NCBI RefSeq assembly: GCF_042648405.1
Contig: NZ_JBHRXV010000007.1
Coordinates: 47,559 to 111,558 of the forward strand
Reading direction: 5' to 3'
DNA from: Sphingoaurantiacus capsulatus
Lineage (GTDB): Bacteria > Pseudomonadota > Alphaproteobacteria > Sphingomonadales > Sphingomonadaceae
Length of the DNA stretch: 64,000 nucleotides
Part shown: positions 11,438 through 20,369 of the stretch, piece after piece
How the letters are laid out: every line of letters begins with the position of its first letter
Numbering within the stretch: position 1 is the first letter of the stretch
Made by a program: the position numbers and the translations under genes
The notes under the pieces: generated by a model
What the model saw: only the letters and a program-made list of their open reading frames with translations
Databases searched by the model: none
What the model was told of the DNA's origin: nothing

Positions 11438-11456
11438 GCTCCGCCTTAAGCGGAGC
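11438..11456. terminator. Hairpin between convergent atpC and the next gene
   Basis: GCTCCGC (11438-11444) pairs with GCGGAGC (11450-11456) around a 5-nt loop. It sits exactly between two convergent stop codons, as expected for a shared terminator, but the T tracts on either side are weak. Confidence 0.5.
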
Positions 11457-11458
11457 GA

Positions 11459-11956
11459 TCAGTTCTTCGAACGCCGGCCGGGGCTCACCGCTTCGTGCCG
11501 GCGTTCGTATGTCCAGCTCTTGGCGGATTCGTCGCCGCCGCTCACCGTCGCGGTCAGCCGGTCGCCCTCGCGCTTGTAGGCAATGCGCTTAGGGAAGCCG
11601 TGCTGCGGGTTCTCGAAGGCGACTTCGGTCCCGTTTTGCGAAACCAGCTTGAACGGTACCGGCCGCCGACCGCCGGGCGCGCCCCAGAAGATAATGCTGC
11701 CGTCGGTCTCGGTGGTGATGCGCATCAGCTCGAAGCCGAGCATGCGCGCTTCCTTGCCCGATCGGCCGAGGCCGAGCATGGCGCCGCCGCGCGGGTGCGT
11801 CCAATGCTCTTCGGTCCAGCGTGCGTCGCGCTCGCTGACCCAGTCGCCCGACAGCCAGTCGAGCGCGTCGATGGTCGGCGAATCGGCAGCGACCGCGGCG
11901 CCGGCAACCAGCAGCCACCCCAACCCGGCGGCGGCGGCGATGCGACTCACTCTCAT
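11459..11956 (-). CDS. Exported DUF6265-like small protein
   Basis: This 165-residue protein of unknown function begins with a Sec signal peptide (MRVSRIAAAAGLGWLLVAGAAVAA, cleavage near residue 24). The mature part begins IDALDWLSGDWVSERD and continues with WTHPRGGAMLGLGRSGK and FENPQHGFPKRIAY. That pattern is seen in the small beta-barrel-like DUF6265 family; the family name is from memory and not searched. ATG 11956 has GGGAGG upstream. It is the last gene of the minus-strand run that includes the hydrolase and galU. It probably acts in the periplasm. Confidence 0.78.
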   Translation of the reverse strand: MRVSRIAAAAGLGWLLVAGAAVAADSPTIDALDWLSGDWVSERDARWTEEHWTHPRGGAMLGLGRSGKEARMLGFELMRITTETDGSIIFWGAPGGRRPVPFKLVSQNGTEVAFENPQHGFPKRIAYKREGDRLTATVSGGDESAKSWTYERRHEAVSPGRRSKN

Positions 11957-11981
11957 GAAGCCTCCCGGCCGGGAAGCTACC

Positions 11982-12698
11982 TCAGCCGCGGTAGGCGCGC
12001 CACCCGCCCTCGGGCAGCGCCAGCCGGTCGAGCACCAGCCGGATGACATCGGGGTTCCACGGCAGGCCGATATGGCTGCCATCGACGGCGATATTCTCGC
12101 GCTGCCCGCCCTCGGGGATCATCGCGGCGCCGGGCGGCACGATGCCCTCGTCGGGGCTGTAGATCGAAGTGATCGGCACCGGCGGGCATTCGTGGAGCGC
12201 GCTGTCGATCGGTACGGCATCGACCTTGTGGTCGTTGAGCGCCTCATAGAGCCGCCAGGCATTGTTGGCGCGCAGATCGCCGACGCTCGGCGTGCCGAGC
12301 GTGATCACCTGCCGCACGCGCTCGGGCTCCATCTTCGCAAGCTCGCGCGCATAGAGGCCGCCGAGGCTCCAGCCGATCAGCGACACCTTGCGGCCATGCT
12401 GGTCGTGCCAGCCGCGCAAGCGCGCCAGCATCGCATCGAGCACACCCCTGCGGAGGCCAAGGTTGCGGCCAAGCTCCCAGCCGGTCACCGGATAGCCGAG
12501 CGCGGCGATGCTGCGGCGCAGGGGGGCGGTCAGCCGGTCGTTGGCGGCGAGGCCGGGGAACACCATCACCGGATGGCCGTCACCTGCCGGAAGCTGGCGC
12601 AGCGACCGCTTCTCGGCACCGTAGCGGATATATTCGGGAAAGGCGCGAAGCTCGGCGAACAGCCGGGGTTTCGAGGGCGGTTCGAGGGTCGTCGCCAT
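11982..12698 (-). CDS. Alpha/beta hydrolase
   Basis: This is a predicted serine hydrolase of 238 residues. HPVMVFPGLAANDR resembles the oxyanion-loop strand, the nucleophile elbow is GWSLGG near residue 109, and a late GSHIGLPWNPDV supplies the catalytic histidine. The order fits a lipase- or esterase-like fold, but the substrate is unknown. There is no signal peptide. It lies 10 bases after galU on the same strand and 25 bases before the small exported protein, so the three are likely co-transcribed. Confidence 0.85.
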   Translation of the reverse strand: MATTLEPPSKPRLFAELRAFPEYIRYGAEKRSLRQLPAGDGHPVMVFPGLAANDRLTAPLRRSIAALGYPVTGWELGRNLGLRRGVLDAMLARLRGWHDQHGRKVSLIGWSLGGLYARELAKMEPERVRQVITLGTPSVGDLRANNAWRLYEALNDHKVDAVPIDSALHECPPVPITSIYSPDEGIVPPGAAMIPEGGQRENIAVDGSHIGLPWNPDVIRLVLDRLALPEGGWRAYRG

Positions 12699-12708
12699 GC
12701 CCGTCTCC

Positions 12709-13584
12709 TTATTTCAGCGTCGCGATGAAGGCGCGGACCTCGTCGCCGATGTCGGCGCGCTCCAGCGCCAGCGCGATATTGGCGTTGATGTGCCCCGCCT
12801 TGTCGCCACAGTCGAAGCGGCGGCCGGCATAGGTGTAGCCGTGGAACGGCTGCTTGCCGATCAGCTCGGCCATCGCATCGGTCAGCTGCACCTCGCCGCC
12901 GGCGCCGCGCTTGTGCGCCGACAGCACGTCCATCACCTCCGGCTGCAGGATATAGCGGCCGACGGCGGCGAGCCGCGACGGTGCGTCGGCGGGCTTCGGT
13001 TTCTCGACCATGCCGGTCATCTCGGTCAGCGGCCCATCGGTACGGCCCGGCGTGATGATGCCGTAGCGGTTGGTGTGCTCGCGCGGCACTTCCATCACCG
13101 CGAGGATGTTGCCGCCGACCTTGCCATACGCCTCAACCATCTGCTTCAGGCAGGGCGATTCGGGCGACCACAGCAGCTCGTCGGGCAATAGCACCGCGAA
13201 GGGCTCGTCGCCGACGATGTGGCGCGCACACCAGACCGCGTGGCCGAGGCCGAGCGGCTCCTGCTGGCGGACGTAGGCGATGTTGCCGGGGGTGAGCTGC
13301 GTGCCTTCGAGGTCGGCGAGCGCCTGCGCCTTGCCGCGCGCGCCCAGCGTCGCGACCAACTCGCCGGCGACGTCGAAATAATCCTCGAGCGGATTCTTGC
13401 CGCGCGCGGTGACGAAGATCAGCTGCTCGATGCCGGCGGCCAGCGCTTCATCGACTGCATATTGGATCAGCGGCCGGTCGACGACGGGCAGCATCTCCTT
13501 CGGGATGGCCTTGGTGGCGGGCAGGAAGCGCGTCCCCATGCCGCCCACCGGGAAAACCGCCTTGCGCACCGGCTTTGAAGCCAT
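12709..13584 (-). CDS. galU: UTP-glucose-1-phosphate uridylyltransferase
   Basis: GalU makes UDP-glucose from UTP and glucose-1-phosphate for exopolysaccharide and envelope synthesis. The 291-residue protein has the N-terminal nucleotide-binding signature GGMGTRFLPATKAIPKEMLP, then RPLIQYAVDEALAAGIEQL, AVLLPDELL and VGRYILQPEVMDVL. Its length is normal for bacterial GalU. It begins at ATG 13584, about 38 bases after the DUF4175 gene, and precedes the hydrolase by 10 bases. Supply of sugar nucleotides would support biofilm matrix formation, but a functional link to the distant adhesin is speculation. Confidence 0.96.
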   Translation of the reverse strand: MASKPVRKAVFPVGGMGTRFLPATKAIPKEMLPVVDRPLIQYAVDEALAAGIEQLIFVTARGKNPLEDYFDVAGELVATLGARGKAQALADLEGTQLTPGNIAYVRQQEPLGLGHAVWCARHIVGDEPFAVLLPDELLWSPESPCLKQMVEAYGKVGGNILAVMEVPREHTNRYGIITPGRTDGPLTEMTGMVEKPKPADAPSRLAAVGRYILQPEVMDVLSAHKRGAGGEVQLTDAMAELIGKQPFHGYTYAGRRFDCGDKAGHINANIALALERADIGDEVRAFIATLK

Positions 13585-13622
13585 CGATCAGAATCCCCTG
13601 TCCGTCATGACGCCACGCTAGG

Positions 13623-15971
13623 TCAGAAACGCTTTAGCAAACGTAAGTAATAGGCGCGCTCTTCCTCCGACCGCTGCGGATCGGCGGCGCGCTCCTCCAG
13701 CAATTTGCGGATCGCCTGAACGCGGCGCAAGCGGTCCTCGTCGGGCAACTTGACCAGCCCCTGGCCGAAACCACTGCCCGGTCGGCCGAGCGGATCGACG
13801 CCAGAGCCCGGCGTGCCCGGCTGCGCCGCCATCGCGCCGCCCGCCGCGCGCTGCATCGCCTGCGCCTGCCGGTCGAGCACCTGCGCCGCCTCGCCGAGCG
13901 CGGACAGCGCCTGCTCCTGCGCCAGCATTGCGTCACCCTGATTACCCTGCGTCAGCGCACGCTGGGCGGCCTGCATCGCCTGCCCGGCGCGGGCGAGCGC
14001 GGGGGGTGGTTGTAACCCGGATGTGCGGACCTCTGCTTGCAGGGCACGCGTCGCCGCCTCCAGATCGCCCTGCGTCTCGGCGAGGCCCGCCATCGCACCT
14101 TGTCGGCCGGTGACGGCACGGCGGACGCTCTCGGCAATGGTGTCGGCCTGCAAGTCGCGCTGCTGCGCCCCGAGGTCGCGCGCCGTCTCGGCGGCCTGTG
14201 CCGCTGCCTGCGCCCGCTTCGCCATTGCCGGATCACCGCCGCCGCTACCGAACTGCAGGCTCTCCATCAATCGGCGCAGATTGGCGAGCGCTTGTTGCGC
14301 GCCCTCTTTGTCGCCGGCCGCCAGCCGGTCGCGCAGATCCTGCATCATCGCGTCGAGGAAGGAGAGGTCGAGCGACATGCCTGCCCCCGCAGTGCCCGGC
14401 GATCCGGGCTGCGCCTGCATCGCCTCGACCTGGCGGCGCAGATAGTCGCCCATGCCGGCGGTCAGCCGGTCGAGCATCGCGGCGGTATCGGTATCGTTCG
14501 CCGATCCCATGCGCTGCGCCAGCTCGTCCATCGCCTGCCGCATGTCGTCCATCGCCCGGCTCGCGCCGCGATCCTCCAGATCGACCGCGATGTCCCACAG
14601 CAGACGGATCGCCGACAGCGCGCGCACATCCTCGCTGTCATAGGCGAGGCGCATCGCCGCCGCACGCAGCCCGATGAACACCGCGAGGTCGCCGCCATAG
14701 TCGGCTGGCTGCGACGCGAGGTCGGTCAGCTTGTCGCCCGCCGGAACGCGGTTCGCGGGATCGCGGATCAGGCCCTTGCGGATCGCGATGATCTCCTTTG
14801 CCACCGGATGCAGGAAGCGCCGTTCAGGCAGGCGCAGCATCATCACCGCCGAATGGCCGGTCTGGCCGCCGCCGTCGCGCGCGGTCAGCCGCAGCGCCAC
14901 CACCTCGCCGGCAAAGGCATCGGCGGTGAGGTCGGCGAAGCTGGCGCCGCGGCCGTTGCGCACCGCCCCGTCGAGCGGCACGCGGCGGAGGGCGCCGCCG
15001 CGCCGCATCTCCAGCGCCACCGCCATCGCGCCATGATCGTCCTGCGCCTGCCAGGCAACGCGCAGCGCGCCGGTAGGGGCGGTCTGTGGCACCCCGTCGA
15101 AGCGGATCGTCGGCACCAGATCGGCAGCAAAGCGAACGTCGAGACGCGCCGCCACCCGCTTGCCGAAACGAAGGTCGTAGCGGCCCTCCTCGCCGATCTT
15201 CACTGCGACACGCCCGTCATGCACCGGCACGATGCCGTCGGCGCTGGACAGTCGCCAATCGCCCGCCGGCCCCTCGATGCGCAAGGTCATCCGGCTGCCC
15301 GCCAGCGCCTCGACCTCGCGGCTGCCGGCGCCGTAGGTGAAGGTGCGCGGCGGCCGGCCGGCATAGGGCGGCGGCTCGACGGTGACGGTCACGCGAAGGT
15401 CGGCGAGGCTGACGGCGTAAGGCGAGAAGCCCTCGCTGATGCGGTCGGCCCATGCATCCTTGGCTAGCAGTGCGCCGATCAGCAGCGCGGTGGCGAGCAG
15501 CGGTAGCAGGCCATAGCGCTCCGCATCGTCGAGCTTGAGGTGCGGCCAGCCCAGGCGCAGATGCTTCGGCGTCGCCTGCGCTCGCGCCCGCGCCCACAGC
15601 CGCACCGCAACCGGGTCGGACAGGTCGACCGCCCGTTCGTCGAGAAGCGACAGGCTGCCGCGCTTCGTCCCGCTCGCCGCCTCCAGCCGCCGTAAAGCCT
15701 CGGCGCGGGTCGACAGCGGCACGTCGCGGACAGCGAGGAACAGCGCGGCGGCGGTGCCGAGCGCGAGCCCGTAAAGCAGGGTGACGCGCAACTCGCCGGG
15801 CAGGCTGGTCGCCGGGCCCATCAGCGAAAGCGCCAGCCAGATCGTCCAGCCGACCGCGATCCATTTTAGATGTCGCGTCCACGCCCGTTCCAGCCACAGC
15901 AGCGTGGCAGCGGGCAGCAACAGGCGTTCGGCAGTCGCGGGCAGGCGGCTGATCGGCAGGCCCGCGTCCAT
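13623..15971 (-). CDS. TIGR02302/DUF4175 family membrane protein
   Basis: This is a 782-residue conserved membrane protein of unknown function, typical of alphaproteobacteria. Residues about 35-85 hold two transmembrane helices (AVGWTIWLALSLMG and TLLYGLALGTAAALFLAV) and a third lies near 155-170 (LLPLLATALLIGALLA). A predicted periplasmic beta-rich region (VTVTVEPPPYAGRPPRTF) follows, then a long Ala/Gln-rich helical region from about 470 to 740 (DDMRQAMDELAQRMG, AQQALANLRRLMESLQ). The C-terminus ends YYLRLLKRF. It starts 3 bases after the lysA stop, so it is translationally coupled. The family assignment comes from this architecture and context and was not searched. Confidence 0.85.
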   Translation of the reverse strand: MDAGLPISRLPATAERLLLPAATLLWLERAWTRHLKWIAVGWTIWLALSLMGPATSLPGELRVTLLYGLALGTAAALFLAVRDVPLSTRAEALRRLEAASGTKRGSLSLLDERAVDLSDPVAVRLWARARAQATPKHLRLGWPHLKLDDAERYGLLPLLATALLIGALLAKDAWADRISEGFSPYAVSLADLRVTVTVEPPPYAGRPPRTFTYGAGSREVEALAGSRMTLRIEGPAGDWRLSSADGIVPVHDGRVAVKIGEEGRYDLRFGKRVAARLDVRFAADLVPTIRFDGVPQTAPTGALRVAWQAQDDHGAMAVALEMRRGGALRRVPLDGAVRNGRGASFADLTADAFAGEVVALRLTARDGGGQTGHSAVMMLRLPERRFLHPVAKEIIAIRKGLIRDPANRVPAGDKLTDLASQPADYGGDLAVFIGLRAAAMRLAYDSEDVRALSAIRLLWDIAVDLEDRGASRAMDDMRQAMDELAQRMGSANDTDTAAMLDRLTAGMGDYLRRQVEAMQAQPGSPGTAGAGMSLDLSFLDAMMQDLRDRLAAGDKEGAQQALANLRRLMESLQFGSGGGDPAMAKRAQAAAQAAETARDLGAQQRDLQADTIAESVRRAVTGRQGAMAGLAETQGDLEAATRALQAEVRTSGLQPPPALARAGQAMQAAQRALTQGNQGDAMLAQEQALSALGEAAQVLDRQAQAMQRAAGGAMAAQPGTPGSGVDPLGRPGSGFGQGLVKLPDEDRLRRVQAIRKLLEERAADPQRSEEERAYYLRLLKRF

Positions 15972-15974
15972 CGC

Positions 15975-17243
15975 TTAGTCGCCGTTCAGCCAGGGGGCGG
16001 GGTGGTCAAGCGCCAGCAGCGCCTCGATCGACTGACGCGGGCGGATCACCGCCCAGCGCTCGGCGCTCACCATCACCTCGGGGGTCAGCGCGCGCGAATT
16101 ATAGGTCGACGCCATCGTCGCGCCGTAAGCGCCGGCGGTCATGAAGGTGAGCAGATCGCCTTCCTCGACGCTGTCGAGCTCGCGGCCCTCGGCGAAGGTA
16201 TCGCCGGTCTCGCACACCGGGCCGACCACGGTCGCGGTGATGCGGTCGTTCCTCGGCCGCACCGCCTGGATCGAGTGGTAGGCGTCGTAGAGACTCGGGC
16301 GCAGCAGGTCGTTCATCGCGGCATCGACGATGACGAAGCAGGTGGTGCCGCCGGTCTTCAGCCGCACGACGCGCGTGACGAGGATGCCGGCATTGCCGAC
16401 GATCAGCCGGCCGGGCTCGAAGATCAGCCGCACGTCCCAGCCCTGCGTCAGCCGGGCGACCATCGCGCCATATTCGGCCGGCGTCGGCGGCTCAGGCAGG
16501 CTCGGGTCGTAGGGCACGCCGAGACCGCCGCCGAGGTCGGCGCGCTCGATGCGGTGGCCGGCGGCGCGCAGCTCGGTGATGAAGGTACCGACGCGGGTGA
16601 AAGCGCGCTCAAGTGGCGCGAGCGAGGTGAGCTGGCTGCCGATGTGGACGGCAACGCCGATCGCCTCGACGCCGGGCAGGCGGGCGGCGAGCGCATAGGC
16701 GGCGCCGGCGCGCTCCATCGGGATGCCGAACTTGTTCTCCGCCTTGCCGGTCGAGATCTTGGCGTGCGTGCCGGCGTCGACGTCGGGGTTGAGGCGGAAG
16801 GCGACGGCGGCGGTGCGGCCGAGGCGGGTCGCAACGGCGGACAGCGTCTCGACCTCGGTCTCCGATTCGACGTTGAACTGATAGATGCCGTCATCGAGCC
16901 CAGCGGCCATCTCGTCGGCGGTCTTGCCGACGCCCGAGAAGACAATGCGCTCGGGCGGCACGCCGCCGGCGAGCGCGCGCTTCACCTCGCCGATCGACAC
17001 CACGTCGGCGCCGGCGCCGAGCTTCGCCAACGTGGCGATCACGCTCTGGTTCGGATTGGCCTTCACCGCATAGGCAACCAGCGGATCGTCGAGCGCCGAC
17101 AGCGCCTCGCGGAACACCCGGTAGTGGCGCTCGATCGTCGCCGCCGAATAGCAGTAGAAGGGTGTGCCCACCTCGGCGGCCAAGGCCTCGAGGTTGACGT
17201 CCTCGGCGTGGAGGACGCCGCCGCGATAGTCGAAATGGTCCAC
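15975..17243 (-). CDS. lysA: Diaminopimelate decarboxylase
   Basis: LysA catalyses the last step of lysine synthesis, decarboxylating meso-diaminopimelate with PLP. The 422-residue protein shows the PLP-lysine context VAYAVKANPNQSVIATLAKL, the HIGSQ and GGGLGVPYDP phosphate-binding segments, and the C-terminal CETGDTFAEGRE motif that supplies the catalytic cysteine. The start is GTG 17243 with AAGGAT upstream. It sits 8 bases after the LptM-like lipoprotein gene in an argH-lptM-lysA-DUF4175 operon. Confidence 0.97.
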   Translation of the reverse strand: MDHFDYRGGVLHAEDVNLEALAAEVGTPFYCYSAATIERHYRVFREALSALDDPLVAYAVKANPNQSVIATLAKLGAGADVVSIGEVKRALAGGVPPERIVFSGVGKTADEMAAGLDDGIYQFNVESETEVETLSAVATRLGRTAAVAFRLNPDVDAGTHAKISTGKAENKFGIPMERAGAAYALAARLPGVEAIGVAVHIGSQLTSLAPLERAFTRVGTFITELRAAGHRIERADLGGGLGVPYDPSLPEPPTPAEYGAMVARLTQGWDVRLIFEPGRLIVGNAGILVTRVVRLKTGGTTCFVIVDAAMNDLLRPSLYDAYHSIQAVRPRNDRITATVVGPVCETGDTFAEGRELDSVEEGDLLTFMTAGAYGATMASTYNSRALTPEVMVSAERWAVIRPRQSIEALLALDHPAPWLNGD

Positions 17244-17251
17244 GGCGATCC

Positions 17252-17485
17252 TTATTGCGGCGGCGGCAGGTCGAAGGGGTCGTCCGGCCGTTCCTCCGAC
17301 CGCTTGATCGGGTCGTCGACGCGCTCGGGCGCCGCCTGCGTCGGCGGCTCGAGCATCTGCGTAACGGTGGCGGGTGCCGGTGCGCCATAGGGCGCGGGCG
17401 GCAGCGTGCCGTCAGCGGGCTGCAGGTCGGCCTTGCGGCCACAGGCGGCGAGCAAGGCCAGCGCGATCAGGGCGGCGGTACGCAT
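17252..17485 (-). CDS. Small lipoprotein, LptM-like
   Basis: This 77-residue lipoprotein has a short signal peptide and the lipobox LAAC (MRTAALIALALLAACGRKAD). The CGRKADLQPAD start of the mature part, followed by a proline-rich unstructured tail (PPAPYGAPAPATV), matches the LptM/YifL pattern of LPS-translocon maturation lipoproteins, which often sit beside lysA or dapF. The gene starts at ATG 17485, overlapping the argH stop by one base (TGATG). The role in LptD assembly is inferred from family and context. Confidence 0.8.
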   Translation of the reverse strand: MRTAALIALALLAACGRKADLQPADGTLPPAPYGAPAPATVTQMLEPPTQAAPERVDDPIKRSEERPDDPFDLPPPQ

Positions 17486-18852
17486 CAACCGATCTCCCGC
17501 CTAGCGTCGGCGATGCGGGCGCGCACGCCGTCGGGCGCGGTGCCGCCGAAGCTGGTGCGGCTGGCGACCGACGCCTCGACCGACAACACTTCGTACACGC
17601 GGTCATCGATCCGCGCATCGATGGCGGTCAGGGTGGCGAGCGGCAGGTCGGGCAGCGGCACGCCCGCATCCTCCGCCGCTTTCACGGCGCGACCGGTGAT
17701 GTGATGCGCCTCGCGGAACGGCACGCCGGCGACACGGACCAGCCAGTCGGCTAGGTCGGTGGCGGTCGAGAAGCCGCCCGCGGCGGCGGCGCGCATGCGG
17801 TCGGTGTTGAACGTCAGGGTCTCGACCATGCCGGTCATCGCGGCGAGGCACAGCGCCAGGGTGTCATAGGCCTGGAACGCCGGCTCCTTGTCGTCCTGCA
17901 TGTCCTTCGAATAGGCGAGCGGCAGGCCCTTCATGGTGACGGCGAGCGCCTGGAAGGCGCCGAGCAGCCGCCCCGAATGTCCGCGCACCAGCTCGGCGGC
18001 GTCGGGGTTGCGCTTCTGCGGCATGATCGAGCTGCCGGTCGAGAAGGCGTCGGGCAGCGAGATGAAGCCATAGGGCTGGCTCGCCCAGATCACGATCTCC
18101 TCGGCGAGGCGGGAGAGGTGCAGCCCGGTCATCGCCGCCGCCGACAGGAATTCCAGCGCGAAATCGCGGTCGGAGACGCTGTCGAGCGAGTTGGCGGTCG
18201 GACGCGCGAAGCCAAGCGCCGTCGCGGTCGCTTCGCGGTCGAGCTGGAAAGAGGTGCCGGCGAGCGCGGCGGCGCCCAAGGGGCTTTCGTTCATCCGCGC
18301 GCGGGCGTCGGCGAAGCGGCTGCGATCGCGCTTCGCCATCTCGAAATAGGCCATCAGATGGTGGCCGAGCGTCACCGGCTGCGCCACCTGCAGATGGGTG
18401 AAGCCGGGCATGATCGTCGCGGCATGCTCCTCCGCGCGAGTCAGCAGCGCGCGCTGGAAGGCGGCGAGGCCGGCGTCGATGGCGTCGACGGCGTCGCGAA
18501 CCCACAGGCGGAAGTCGATCGCGACCTGATCGTTGCGCGAGCGCGCGGTGTGCAGGCGGCCGGCGGCCGGGCCGATCAGCTCGGCCAGCCGCGCCTCGAC
18601 ATGCATGTGGATGTCTTCGAGCGCCAGATTCTCGACGAGGCCGCCCGCTTCATATTCCTTCTCGATGGCATCGAGCCCCTCAAGAATGCGGTCGGCATCC
18701 TCCGCGCCGACGATGCCCTGCGCCTTCAGCATTCGGGCATGCGCTTTCGATCCGGCGATGTCCTGCCGCCACAATCGCTTGTCGAATGGGATCGAGGCGT
18801 TAATTTCGCGCATCACTGCAGACGGGCCGTCGGCGAACCGACCGCCCCACAT
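17485..18852 (-). CDS. argH: Argininosuccinate lyase
   Basis: ArgH splits argininosuccinate into arginine and fumarate, the last step of arginine synthesis. The 455-residue protein begins MWGGRFADGPSAVMREINAS and contains the superfamily signature GSSIMPQKRNPD, with the catalytic serine in the flexible loop, plus the TARSRNDQVAIDFRLW segment. ATG 18852 gives the normal family length; the frame extends upstream into the divergent TlpA-like gene but that extension is not coding. It leads the argH-lptM-lysA-DUF4175 operon and diverges from the TlpA-like gene with only 16 bases between start codons. Confidence 0.96.
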   Translation of the reverse strand: MWGGRFADGPSAVMREINASIPFDKRLWRQDIAGSKAHARMLKAQGIVGAEDADRILEGLDAIEKEYEAGGLVENLALEDIHMHVEARLAELIGPAAGRLHTARSRNDQVAIDFRLWVRDAVDAIDAGLAAFQRALLTRAEEHAATIMPGFTHLQVAQPVTLGHHLMAYFEMAKRDRSRFADARARMNESPLGAAALAGTSFQLDREATATALGFARPTANSLDSVSDRDFALEFLSAAAMTGLHLSRLAEEIVIWASQPYGFISLPDAFSTGSSIMPQKRNPDAAELVRGHSGRLLGAFQALAVTMKGLPLAYSKDMQDDKEPAFQAYDTLALCLAAMTGMVETLTFNTDRMRAAAAGGFSTATDLADWLVRVAGVPFREAHHITGRAVKAAEDAGVPLPDLPLATLTAIDARIDDRVYEVLSVEASVASRTSFGGTAPDGVRARIADARREIG

Positions 18853-18868
18853 GGCATGGGAGTTTGAT

Positions 18869-19435
18869 GTGCGATCGTTGATGGGAGCGCTCCTGCTACT
18901 GGGCCTCGGCGCCTGCGATGCCGCGACGCCAGCCGATACGCAAAAGGCGGAAACGCCGCAACCCGCTGCCCCCGTGGCCGTGACAAAGACGGCAGCCGAG
19001 AAGATCGACCGCAGCCAGGCGGGCAAGCCCTTTCCGGTAACCGGGGTGTTCGTCGACCGGCACCAGAAGGCGACGACGCTCGCCGCGTTCAAGGGCACGC
19101 CGGTGCTGGTGAACCTGTGGGCGACCTGGTGCGCGCCCTGTCTTGCCGAGATGCCGGCGCTCGACCGGCTGGCGGCGCAGGAGAAGGGCAAGCTCGTCGT
19201 GCTGCCGATCAGCCAGGATCTCGAAGGCTGGAAGGCCGTCGACAAATTCTTCGCGCCCGGCAAGTTCGCGACGCTGATTCCCTATCTCGACCAGCCCAAT
19301 GAATGGGCGCTGGCGGTCGGCGCCAAGGGGCTGCCGGTCAGCATCCTCTATGACGCGCAGGGCAAGGAGGTCTGGCGGGTCAACGGCCCACTGGAATGGG
19401 ATCAGCCCGAGGTCGCCGCGTTGCTGAAGAGCTAG
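18869..19435 (+). CDS. TlpA-like thioredoxin-fold lipoprotein
   Basis: This is a 188-residue membrane-anchored thiol-disulfide oxidoreductase of the TlpA/ResA type. The N-terminus MRSLMGALLLLGLGACD is a lipoprotein signal with cysteine at residue 16. The thioredoxin fold carries the active site WATWCAPC, followed by LPISQDLEGWKAVDKFF and the cis-proline region KGLPVSILYD. GTG 18869 is chosen because GGGAG lies 6 bases upstream. It probably reduces periplasmic cysteines, for example during cytochrome c maturation, but no partner gene is adjacent. Its stop overlaps the convergent LysR gene by 4 bases. Confidence 0.88.
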   Translation: MRSLMGALLLLGLGACDAATPADTQKAETPQPAAPVAVTKTAAEKIDRSQAGKPFPVTGVFVDRHQKATTLAAFKGTPVLVNLWATWCAPCLAEMPALDRLAAQEKGKLVVLPISQDLEGWKAVDKFFAPGKFATLIPYLDQPNEWALAVGAKGLPVSILYDAQGKEVWRVNGPLEWDQPEVAALLKS

Positions 19436-20304
19436 GCAAGCGCCGCGAGGCGGTTCGCGACCTCCAGCACCGGCAGGCGGCTCTCGTCGCGGCGCAGGCA
19501 AATGAAATGCGCCGCCGGATTGGCGATGGCGCGAGCGCTGACCTTGCGCAGCGTCCCACGCTCGAGCGCGGCGCTGGCCAGCGGCTGGCGCAGCAGCGCG
19601 ATGCCGAGGCCGGCTTTGGCGGCGGCGACGACGGTATCGTAGTCCTCGAACCGGCGGTCCTGCCAGCGTGGGCGATACCGCACCCCCGCCTCGGCCAGCC
19701 ACGCCCGCCACTGGCTGGCGTCGGAATCGTGGAGCAGCGGATTCGCGAGCAGCTCGTCGGCGCGGGCGTCGGCGCCTAATCGGTCGGCCAGCGCCGGCGC
19801 GGCGGCTGGAGCCAGCGTCTCGCCGAACAGCCGCCGCGCGTCGAGGCCGTCCCACTGGCCGCGCCCATAGCGGATCGCGACGTCGGCCTCGCGCGCGTTG
19901 AGGTCACTGGTGCGGTGGTCGACGATCAGGTCGATATGCAGGTCGCCGCGCTCGATTTCGCTGAGGCGCGCCAGTAGCCAGAGCCGGGCGAAGGACGGCA
20001 CGGCGCTGAGCTTCACCGTCTGCCGCCCCTTCCACGGCCGCCACGGCTCGGCACCGCGCTGCAGGGTGCCGAGCGCCGCGCGCGCCTCCTTGGCGAAGCG
20101 CTGGCCGGCGGGAGTCAGGCGGACGCCGCGCCCGTGCCGCTCGAACAGCCGCGTGCCGAGCCACGCCTCCAGCGCGCCGATCCGCCGGCTGACCGAGCCG
20201 TGCGTCAACCCCAGCGCCTCGGCGGCGGCGGAGAAGGAGCCGCCGTCCGCCGCCGCGAGAAGCGCGCTGAGCCCGTCGAGCGGCGGCAGGGGCAAGTTGT
20301 GCAT
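19432..20304 (-). CDS. LysR family transcriptional regulator
   Basis: This is a 290-residue LysR-type regulator. The winged HTH occupies residues 5-65 (LSALLAAADGGSFSAAAEAL, THGSVSRRIGALEAWLGTRLF) and the substrate-binding domain starts near 85. The style (GcvA/AmpR subgroup, with DVAIRYGRG) is common in proteobacteria. ATG 20304 is taken as start; a GTG three codons upstream is possible. It diverges from a TonB-dependent receptor gene, and a perfect palindrome covers the start region, so it probably controls itself and the receptor. The ligand is unknown. Confidence 0.88.
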   Translation of the reverse strand: MHNLPLPPLDGLSALLAAADGGSFSAAAEALGLTHGSVSRRIGALEAWLGTRLFERHGRGVRLTPAGQRFAKEARAALGTLQRGAEPWRPWKGRQTVKLSAVPSFARLWLLARLSEIERGDLHIDLIVDHRTSDLNAREADVAIRYGRGQWDGLDARRLFGETLAPAAAPALADRLGADARADELLANPLLHDSDASQWRAWLAEAGVRYRPRWQDRRFEDYDTVVAAAKAGLGIALLRQPLASAALERGTLRKVSARAIANPAAHFICLRRDESRLPVLEVANRLAALA

Positions 20305-20314
20305 ATCATGCACA
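20298..20314. promoter_or_regulatory. Candidate LysR operator
   Basis: TGTGCAT-ATC-ATGCACA is a perfect 7-bp inverted repeat at the start of the LysR gene, and a GTGCAC half-site copy lies near 20330. The T-N11-A spacing of the arms fits LysR boxes. It lies in the short divergent region shared with the receptor gene. Confidence 0.5.
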
Positions 20315-20369
20315 GCTTGCTGGCGAACGGTGCACTATGTCAATTCACCCGCGCCGCTACATCCGGGGC

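Noticed and set aside
18853..19263. N-terminal extension of argH into the TlpA-like gene
   Set aside because: The extended segment is not conserved in ArgH and is antisense to a recognisable thioredoxin-fold gene; the MWGGRF start is the normal one.
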